Shown piece after piece: positions 54,194 to 64,000 of a stretch of DNA of 64,000 nt. Position 1 is the first letter of the stretch, and each line of letters opens with the position of its first letter. The stretch spans positions 3,186,001 to 3,250,000 of the forward strand of contig NZ_CP036536.1 of assembly GCF_005222225.1 (NCBI RefSeq). The letters run 5' to 3'. Made by a program: the position numbers and the translations under genes. Origin of the DNA: Salinimonas lutimaris. Its GTDB lineage: Bacteria; Pseudomonadota; Gammaproteobacteria; Enterobacterales; Alteromonadaceae. The notes under the pieces were generated by a model. That model made no database searches and was not told where the DNA came from. It saw only the letters and a list, made by a program, of their open reading frames with translations.

Positions 54194-56761
54194 TTGGAAC
54201 AACATACTCCCATGATGCGCCAGTATCTGAACATTAAGGCGCAGCATCCCAATATCCTGCTTTTTTACCGCATGGGCGATTTTTACGAGCTGTTTTATGA
54301 TGATGCAAAACGCGCCGCCCAGTTACTGGATATCTCCTTAACCGCCCGGGGCAAGTCCGGCGGTGATCCTATTCCGATGGCCGGTGTCCCTTTTCATGCA
54401 GTGGAAAGTTATCTGGCCCGGCTGGTCAAAATGGGCGAGTCGGTCGCTATTTGTGAGCAGGTCGGCGATCCGGCCACCAGCAAAGGTCCGGTGGAGCGTC
54501 AGGTGCAGCGTATTGTGACCCCCGGCACCGTGACCGATGAAGCCCTGCTTGAAGAGCGTCAGGACAACGTACTGGCAGCGATTTGTATGCAGGGAGAAAT
54601 TTATGGATTATCCACACTGGATGTGACCAGTGGCCGTTTTCTGGTCAGTGAATGCCGTGGTGATGAAGCGCTTCTGGCTGAATTACAACGGATTAACCCG
54701 GCTGAGTTGCTCTACCCTGAAGGCTTTGACAGCCTGGCCCTGATCGAGCGTCGCAAAGGTATTCGCCGTCGTCCCGAATGGGAGTTTGAGCAGGACAGCG
54801 CGGTTGAGCAGCTTAATAAACAATTTGGCACCCGCGAACTGGCGGGCTTCGGAGTGGAAAATCTTACCGTCGGACTGGGTGCGGCAGGCTGTGTTCTGCA
54901 ATATGTTAAAGACACCCAGCGCTCAGCCCTGCCCCATATTAATAGCATTCAGCAGGATGTACAGGAAACCCGGGTTCAGCTTGATGCCGCCACCCGGCGG
55001 AATCTGGAAATTACCCAGAATATGAGTGGTAACCATGAACATACCCTGTTTAGTATCATGGACACGACCGCAACGGCGATGGGCAGTCGGATGCTGCAGC
55101 GTTACCTGCACTCACCGATCACCGACCGCCATGAACTGAACAGCCGACACGATGCTATTGAGACCCTGATGGATGCGCCGGATCTGCCGCTTGACGATCT
55201 GCTCAAAGGCATTGGCGATATAGAGCGGGTGATGGCCCGGCTGGCGCTGCGCTCGGCCCGCCCCCGGGACTTTGCCCGTCTGCGTAATGCATTTAACAGC
55301 CTGCCGACTCTGCACGACACACTGGCACCGCTCAATAATGCCCTGCTCAATACCCTGAGCCAGCAGATTGGTACTTACCCGGAGCTGCAGGAATTACTGA
55401 ATCAGGCTATTGTGGACAACCCGCCCGTGGTTATTCGTGATGGTGGCGTGATTGCCGCCGGTTTTAACAGCGAGCTGGATGAACTGCGTGCCTTGTCTCA
55501 GGGAGCGACGGATTATCTGGATGCGCTGGAGCAGCGCGAGCGTGAACGCTCCGGCATCAGCACGCTGAAAGTCGGTTACAACCGGGTTCACGGCTTTTTC
55601 ATTGAAATCAGCCGTGCCCAGAGCGAACTGGCGCCAGCCGATTACATCCGCCGACAGACACTGAAAAATACCGAGCGATACATCACGCCTGAACTCAAAG
55701 AGCACGAAGACAAGGTGCTGACCAGTCAAAGTCGTGCCCTGGCGCTGGAAAAGCAGCTGTATGAAAAATTATTTGATGCCTTTCACCCGTATCTGACTCA
55801 GTTGATTGAAACCGCCGCTGCGCTGGCCAAGCTCGATGTAATCCAGTGTTTTGCCGAGCGCTCGGTCGCACTGGATCTGCACCGCCCTACCCTGACTCTA
55901 GATCGGCAAATCAGTTACGAACAGGGCCGCCATCCGGTGGTGGAAAGTGTGATGGACGACCCCTTCATTGCCAATCCGCTGTCGCTGACCGAACAACAGC
56001 GTATGCTGATCATCACCGGTCCTAATATGGGCGGTAAATCAACGTATATGCGGCAAACCGCGCTGATTGTTTTGATGGCCTATATTGGCAGCTTTGTGCC
56101 TGCCGAGCAGGCCCGAATCGGCCAAGTGGATCGGATCTTTACCCGGATTGGCGCCTCTGACGATCTGGCTTCCGGCCGCTCCACGTTCATGGTGGAGATG
56201 ACCGAAACCGCCAATATCCTGCACAACGCCACTGAGCATTCACTGGTGCTGATGGATGAGATTGGCCGGGGCACCAGTACCTATGATGGGTTGTCACTGG
56301 CCTGGGCCTGTGCCCACTTTCTGGCCAGCAAAATTAACGCCTATACCCTATTTGCCACGCATTACTTTGAATTGACGCAACTGCCGGAGCAGCTCGACGG
56401 AGTGATTAACGTGCACCTGGATGCGGTTGAGCATGACGAAAGCATCCGTTTTATGCACAGCGTGGAGCAAGGCGCAGCCAGTCAGAGCTACGGACTTCAG
56501 GTAGCTATGCTGGCCGGGGTGCCCAAGCGTGTTATTCAGGCTGCCCGTCACAAGTTACATGAGCTGGAAAACCTGAAAAGCGTAGCGGCGCCTGTTTCGG
56601 GTGCTACCGACAACCCGGCTGGTAACCAGGCACAGACCCAGCTGGATTTTGCCCCCACGGTCAGTGAGCTTGAACTGGCTATGGAGAAAATCAATCCGGA
56701 CGATCTGACCCCCAGACAAGCCCTTGACCTGCTGTATTCACTGAAAAAAATCAGCCAGTAA
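54194..56761 (+). CDS. mutS: DNA mismatch repair protein MutS
   Basis: MutS recognises mismatches and recruits MutL. The 855-residue protein has the mismatch-binding Phe-x-Glu in [18 protein letters not shown] (residue 30s), the clamp and lever regions, and the ATPase with Walker [39 protein letters not shown] and [20 protein letters not shown]. The start is TTG at 54194 with CGAGG upstream; the next ATG is seven codons in. It is divergent from pncC. Confidence 0.96.
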   Translation: MEQHTPMMRQYLNIKAQHPNILLFYRMGDFYELFYDDAKRAAQLLDISLTARGKSGGDPIPMAGVPFHAVESYLARLVKMGESVAICEQVGDPATSKGPVERQVQRIVTPGTVTDEALLEERQDNVLAAICMQGEIYGLSTLDVTSGRFLVSECRGDEALLAELQRINPAELLYPEGFDSLALIERRKGIRRRPEWEFEQDSAVEQLNKQFGTRELAGFGVENLTVGLGAAGCVLQYVKDTQRSALPHINSIQQDVQETRVQLDAATRRNLEITQNMSGNHEHTLFSIMDTTATAMGSRMLQRYLHSPITDRHELNSRHDAIETLMDAPDLPLDDLLKGIGDIERVMARLALRSARPRDFARLRNAFNSLPTLHDTLAPLNNALLNTLSQQIGTYPELQELLNQAIVDNPPVVIRDGGVIAAGFNSELDELRALSQGATDYLDALEQRERERSGISTLKVGYNRVHGFFIEISRAQSELAPADYIRRQTLKNTERYITPELKEHEDKVLTSQSRALALEKQLYEKLFDAFHPYLTQLIETAAALAKLDVIQCFAERSVALDLHRPTLTLDRQISYEQGRHPVVESVMDDPFIANPLSLTEQQRMLIITGPNMGGKSTYMRQTALIVLMAYIGSFVPAEQARIGQVDRIFTRIGASDDLASGRSTFMVEMTETANILHNATEHSLVLMDEIGRGTSTYDGLSLAWACAHFLASKINAYTLFATHYFELTQLPEQLDGVINVHLDAVEHDESIRFMHSVEQGAASQSYGLQVAMLAGVPKRVIQAARHKLHELENLKSVAAPVSGATDNPAGNQAQTQLDFAPTVSELELAMEKINPDDLTPRQALDLLYSLKKISQ

Positions 56762-56774
56762 ACCGTCTGCGCGG

Positions 56775-56819
56775 CCCAAACAGGCAGGCAAACTGATTGT
56801 TTGCCTGCCTGTTCTTGGG
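56775..56819 (+). terminator. Long hairpin after mutS
   Basis: A 15 bp near-perfect stem (AACAGGCAGGCAAAC with GTTTGCCTGCCTGTT, 56779-56813) extended by CCCAA/TTGGG outside it. The tail has few T, so it is a weak intrinsic terminator or an mRNA-stabilising hairpin. Confidence 0.6.
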
Positions 56820-56869
56820 TATACTATTGCGCCGTCCAAGTGTTAAGAATTTTTATCCAAATTCCATAA

Positions 56870-58540
<1,671 letters not shown>

Positions 58541-58593
58541 TTTCTTAGAAAAGGGGCAACCTCTCTCCCGTTGATTGCCCCACTTAACGTTGA

Positions 58594-59895
<1,302 letters not shown>

Positions 59896-59975
59896 GGCTT
59901 TTTGGGGCTGGTAGCTAGCTACCGGCCCAACTTCCTGTTACGTTTAGGGTATTATTCAGACCCTTTGACGACGTT

Positions 59976-60653
59976 ATGGCATCTGATTCGGATTCCAATC
60001 AAACTAATTTTTTTATCGAGCGCCATAAGCTTGATACTGCCCCCCCGCAATTTGCTGAAATCAGCACTGCCCTGTACGAACGCGAACTGGCGGTCATTGC
60101 CTCAGGTTCTTTACAGGATGCTAGCCGGCTCAAACAAAAATTACGTGGCCTGCCCCATCATGTAAAACGCGCAGCGCATTACATGTCAGGCAAGTACTCG
60201 CCGCTCACCGTAGACAGCCATAATGCCAGCTGGCAGGACAAACAACCCGGCAAGTGTCCGGCGGAAAAAAACCGGCCCCAGGACAACCAGAAATGGTTTG
60301 AGCAATATGCGACTTATGGTCTGGTGGTCTGTGTAGTGGTCAGTGAACTCAATCAGCAAACGATTGAACTGGACTCCGTGGACCGGATTGATGCCGACAA
60401 TGGTCGCTTGCATGTGAATAAATTTGGCTGGTTTGATTATGACGGTACTTCGCATAACTCGATGAGCAGCCCCTATTCAGCACGTCGTTTATGCCGGCCT
60501 AACAAAGCGCTGGTCACCGCTGCCTGTTGCGGACATCAGTGGAATCATAAAGGAAAAACCCCGCCACGGCCGCTCAGCCTGCGGGAGATATTGCTGGCCA
60601 CGGCGCTGGACTGGCACTATTTCCGTTATCCGATCAAACCTTCGGGCCGCTAG
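59976..60653 (+). CDS. Hypothetical protein between eno and the leu operon
   Basis: A 225-residue soluble protein that I do not recognise. The N-terminal part is helical (FAEISTALYERELAVIASGS, then LQDASRLKQKLRGLPHHVKR). A basic linker rich in Lys and Pro follows. The middle has a hydrophobic strand (YGLVVCVVVSELNQQTIELD), and the end has a Cys-Cys-Gly-His run (VTAACCGHQWNHKGK) that could bind a metal. The ribosome binding site is weak. No signal peptide or membrane segment is seen. It is probably real because the frame is long with codon use like its neighbours. Confidence 0.6.
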   Translation: MASDSDSNQTNFFIERHKLDTAPPQFAEISTALYERELAVIASGSLQDASRLKQKLRGLPHHVKRAAHYMSGKYSPLTVDSHNASWQDKQPGKCPAEKNRPQDNQKWFEQYATYGLVVCVVVSELNQQTIELDSVDRIDADNGRLHVNKFGWFDYDGTSHNSMSSPYSARRLCRPNKALVTAACCGHQWNHKGKTPPRPLSLREILLATALDWHYFRYPIKPSGR

Positions 60654-60754
60654 TTGTCACATTCGTGAGCCATAGTCTGGCTGGTCTAACCATTATCTAC
60701 ATCATGTTGCAACTGGCTTATAGCAATTTGTCATAACCGTATTGTAAAGAAAGG

Positions 60755-60783
60755 TTGACCTGTCCGGTAATGCTGGTTACATT
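60755..60783 (+). promoter_or_regulatory. Sigma-70 promoter of the leu operon
   Basis: TTGACC (60755-60760), 17 bases, TACATT (60778-60783). The predicted start near 60790 lies about 33 bases ahead of the leader peptide. Confidence 0.7.
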
Positions 60784-60822
60784 GTCGGCATACAGACTGG
60801 AATGCAATTAGAAAAAGGCGCT

Positions 60823-60888
60823 ATGTTTTTACAGCAACACGCACTACTATCTCTTCTACTCCTTATGGCAGCAAGACTGCACGGGTAG
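60823..60888 (+). CDS. leuL: leu operon leader peptide
   Basis: A 21-codon reading frame, too short for usual gene finders. It encodes eight leucines: MFLQQHALLSLLLLMAAR and then Leu-His-Gly before TAG, with four Leu codons in a row (CTT CTA CTC CTT) and two rare-type CTA codons just before. A GAAAAAGG lies upstream. It is followed by competing hairpins and a terminator, the arrangement of leucine-specific transcription attenuation. The peptide is the sensing device and need not have a function of its own. Confidence 0.9.
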   Translation: MFLQQHALLSLLLLMAARLHG

Positions 60889-60942
60889 ATTGCATCCAGC
60901 AATAAGATTCACAAAACCCGTGCTTTGCACGGGTTTTTTTTT
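60868..60942 (+). promoter_or_regulatory. Leucine attenuator (antiterminator and terminator)
   Basis: The terminator is AACCCGTGC-TTT-GCACGGGTT (60915-60935) followed by T to 60942. The segment GCACGGGT (60879-60886), inside the last leader codons, is identical to the 3' arm, so it can pair with ACCCGTGC of the 5' arm to form the antiterminator. A small GCAG/CTGC stem (60868-60880) can block that segment when the ribosome is not stalled at the Leu codons. With scarce leucyl-tRNA the ribosome stalls and leuABC is read. Confidence 0.88.
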
Positions 60943-60971
60943 GCTAACTAACCAATGAATGAGACCAAGCC

Positions 60972-62531
60972 ATGACGAATCAGGTAAAAATCTTTGATAC
61001 CACCCTGCGGGATGGTGAACAGGCGTTACCCGCCAGCTTAAGTGCCAAAGAAAAACTCCAGATCGCGCTGGCTCTCGAACGTCTGGGCGTAGATGTCATT
61101 GAAGCCGGTTTCCCGGTCTCCTCGCCAGGCGACTTTCAGTCGGTACAAATGATTGCCCGCGAAATCAAGAACTCCACTGTGTGTGGGCTGTCCCGTGCAG
61201 TCAAAGGCGACATTGATGCCTGTGGGCAGGCTTTGGGTGTGGCCGAGCAATTCCGAATCCACACGTTTCTGGCGACCTCTGAAATACATGTGAATGCCAA
61301 ACTGCGTAAATCCCAGGATGAAATTGTTGAAATGGCAGTAGCGGCGGTAAAACATGCCCGCCGGTATACCGATGATGTCGAGTTTTCCTGTGAAGATGCC
61401 GGCCGTACCCATATCGATTATCTTTGCCGTATGGTTGAGCAGGCGATTAAAGCCGGTGCCACTACCGTGAATATTCCTGATACGGTAGGTTACACCACGC
61501 CTACAGAATTTGGCGATATTATTAATAACCTGTTTAATCGGGTGCCGAATATCGACCAGGCGATTATTTCAGTGCATTGTCACAATGATCTGGGACTGGC
61601 TACCGCCAACTCGCTGGCCGCGATTGAAAACGGTGCCCGTCAGGTTGAATGTACGATTAATGGTATTGGCGAGCGGGCTGGTAACAGTTCGTTAGAAGAA
61701 ATTGCCATGATCCTGCAAACCCGCCGGGAAATGCTGGGTCTGGAAACCAATATACAGTCTAAAGAAATCTCCCGTACCTCAAAGCTGGTCTCACAGTTAT
61801 GTAATATGCCGGTACAGGCTAATAAAGCTATTGTGGGCGCTAATGCATTCAGTCATTCTTCGGGCATTCACCAGGACGGCGTCTTAAAAGCGCAGAATAC
61901 CTATGAGATTATGACCCCCGAAAGTGTGGGCATTAATAAAAATAACCTGAATCTGACTTCCCGTTCTGGCCGCCATGTCATCAAGCACCGTCTGACCGAG
62001 CTGGGCTATAACCTGGAAGACTATAATCTGGAAGATGTTTACCAGCAATTTCTGGCGCTGGCTGACACTAAGGGCACCGTATACGACTACGACCTGGAAG
62101 CCCTGCTGTTTTTCGATCAGCAAAAACATGAAGCCGCGCATTTCAAACTGCTCTATTTACAGGCCAACAGTGGCCACGAGATCATCCCCAGCGCCACGGT
62201 AAAATTGCAGGTCGGTGATGAGGAAGTCACCCGCACCTCTACGGGTAACGGCCCGGTTGATGCTGCCTATGAAGCTATCATGCAGATTCTTGGGCATCAG
62301 GATGTGGAAGTGGTGGACTTCAAGCTGGACTCAAAAGGGGAAGGCGCAGATGCGCTGGCTCAGGTCAGTGTGATTGCCGAATACAAAGGGCGCCGCTTTC
62401 ACGGGCTGGGGCTGGCTACCGATATCGTCGAAGCCGGTGTGAACGCCCTGATTTATGTACTGAATAATACCCATATAGCTGATCAGATTGACCAGCAAAA
62501 AATTCAACAAGAACGTGTAGCAGGAGTATAA
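60972..62531 (+). CDS. leuA: 2-isopropylmalate synthase
   Basis: LeuA condenses acetyl-CoA with 2-oxoisovalerate, the first committed step to leucine. The 519-residue protein has the catalytic TIM barrel with [20 protein letters not shown] (metal Asp), [40 protein letters not shown] with the metal His-x-His, and [19 protein letters not shown], then the C-terminal LeuA dimer domain for leucine feedback. Transcription is set by the attenuator upstream. leuB follows directly. Confidence 0.97.
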   Translation: MTNQVKIFDTTLRDGEQALPASLSAKEKLQIALALERLGVDVIEAGFPVSSPGDFQSVQMIAREIKNSTVCGLSRAVKGDIDACGQALGVAEQFRIHTFLATSEIHVNAKLRKSQDEIVEMAVAAVKHARRYTDDVEFSCEDAGRTHIDYLCRMVEQAIKAGATTVNIPDTVGYTTPTEFGDIINNLFNRVPNIDQAIISVHCHNDLGLATANSLAAIENGARQVECTINGIGERAGNSSLEEIAMILQTRREMLGLETNIQSKEISRTSKLVSQLCNMPVQANKAIVGANAFSHSSGIHQDGVLKAQNTYEIMTPESVGINKNNLNLTSRSGRHVIKHRLTELGYNLEDYNLEDVYQQFLALADTKGTVYDYDLEALLFFDQQKHEAAHFKLLYLQANSGHEIIPSATVKLQVGDEEVTRTSTGNGPVDAAYEAIMQILGHQDVEVVDFKLDSKGEGADALAQVSVIAEYKGRRFHGLGLATDIVEAGVNALIYVLNNTHIADQIDQQKIQQERVAGV

Positions 62532-63629
<1,098 letters not shown>

Positions 63630-63638
63630 TACACCACC

Positions 63639-64000
63639 ATGGCCAAGACCTTATACGATAAAGTTTTTGATGCACACACGGTTGAAACCATTGATGGTGA
63701 CAGCTTGCTGTACATCGACCGTCACCTGATTCATGAAGTCACCTCACCACAAGCATTTGCCGGTCTGAATGAAAAAGGCCGCAAGGTGCGCCGTCCGGAC
63801 CGGACGGTGGCAACCATGGATCACAGTATCTCAACCCGCTCTCTGGCGCTGGACGCCTGCGGCCCTCAAAATGCGCTGCAGTTACAAACCCTGGCCAACA
63901 ACTGTGAAGAACACGGTGTGCGTCTGTTTCCGGTGGGCCACCAGAAACAGGGCATTGTGCATGTAATGGGCCCTGAGCTGGGCCTGATTCAGCCGGGCAT
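63639..64000 (+). CDS. leuC: 3-isopropylmalate dehydratase large subunit, 5' part (runs off the window)
   Basis: The first 120 codons of LeuC, the [4Fe-4S] subunit of isopropylmalate isomerase that works with LeuD. It begins [20 protein letters not shown] and continues [20 protein letters not shown], the typical start, with [14 protein letters not shown] and the aconitase-family [20 protein letters not shown] segment at the end of the window. A CAGGAG ribosome binding site lies in the end of leuB. The rest of the gene, and probably leuD, continue to the right. Confidence 0.95.
   Translation, partial: MAKTLYDKVFDAHTVETIDGDSLLYIDRHLIHEVTSPQAFAGLNEKGRKVRRPDRTVATMDHSISTRSLALDACGPQNALQLQTLANNCEEHGVRLFPVGHQKQGIVHVMGPELGLIQPG

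Overview
The window is a stretch of chromosome from a gammaproteobacterium, most likely of the Alteromonadales (Alteromonas or a near relative). That assignment is inferred from gene order and protein family variants (YqcA-TruC-YqcC-Syd-QueF block, bimodular QueF, NAD-type isocitrate dehydrogenase, DUF3549/DUF3301/DUF3192 proteins); no database search was made. Nearly everything is housekeeping DNA. I see no insertion sequence, phage, integron, CRISPR array, tRNA or rRNA gene.

Layout. 1-5208 (minus): the rpsB-tsf-pyrH-frr-uppS-cdsA-dxr block for translation, UMP and envelope precursors, with an rpsB promoter, a structured S2-type leader, an attenuator-like hairpin and a terminator. 5347-9770 (plus): map, glnD, dapD. 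9839-11361 (minus): yqcA, truC, yqcC. 11487-12853 (plus): two small conserved proteins. 12884-13719 (minus): a very long CsrB-type regulatory RNA lying between yqcC and syd, as csrB does in E. coli, with its terminator, promoter and a GacA/UvrY-type box. 13956-22125: GNAT protein, two DUF3192 proteins, a small HTH/coiled-coil protein, syd, queF, a diguanylate cyclase, ppnN and an HDOD-like protein. 22360-23827: NAD isocitrate dehydrogenase and a ComEA-like protein.

24033-40991 is a surface polysaccharide region. On the minus strand are galU, ugd, two family 2 glycosyltransferases and wecA. Divergently on the plus strand are a small lipoprotein, a KpsD-like outer membrane exporter, KpsM/KpsT/KpsE-like ABC export parts and rmlACDB for dTDP-rhamnose, followed by a POT peptide transporter and galE. 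Together they supply UDP-glucose, UDP-glucuronate, UDP-galactose and dTDP-rhamnose, start a chain on undecaprenyl phosphate and export it.

41070-48955 (minus) is an unbroken ten-gene ccmABCDEFGHI-mlaA operon for cytochrome c maturation, with every junction overlapping. 49119-52229 (plus) holds an orphan FliK-like/FlhB-tail-like pair and a lipoprotein. 52373-56761 has recA (LexA box embedded in its promoter), pncC and mutS. 56909-59895 has pyrG and eno. 59976-60653 is an unknown gene. 60755-64000 is the leu operon (leader peptide and attenuator, leuA, leuB, start of leuC).

The most unusual element is the CsrB-like RNA: about 836 nt carrying 53 GGA motifs by my count, several in the loops of clear hairpins, and roughly twice the length of E. 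coli CsrB.
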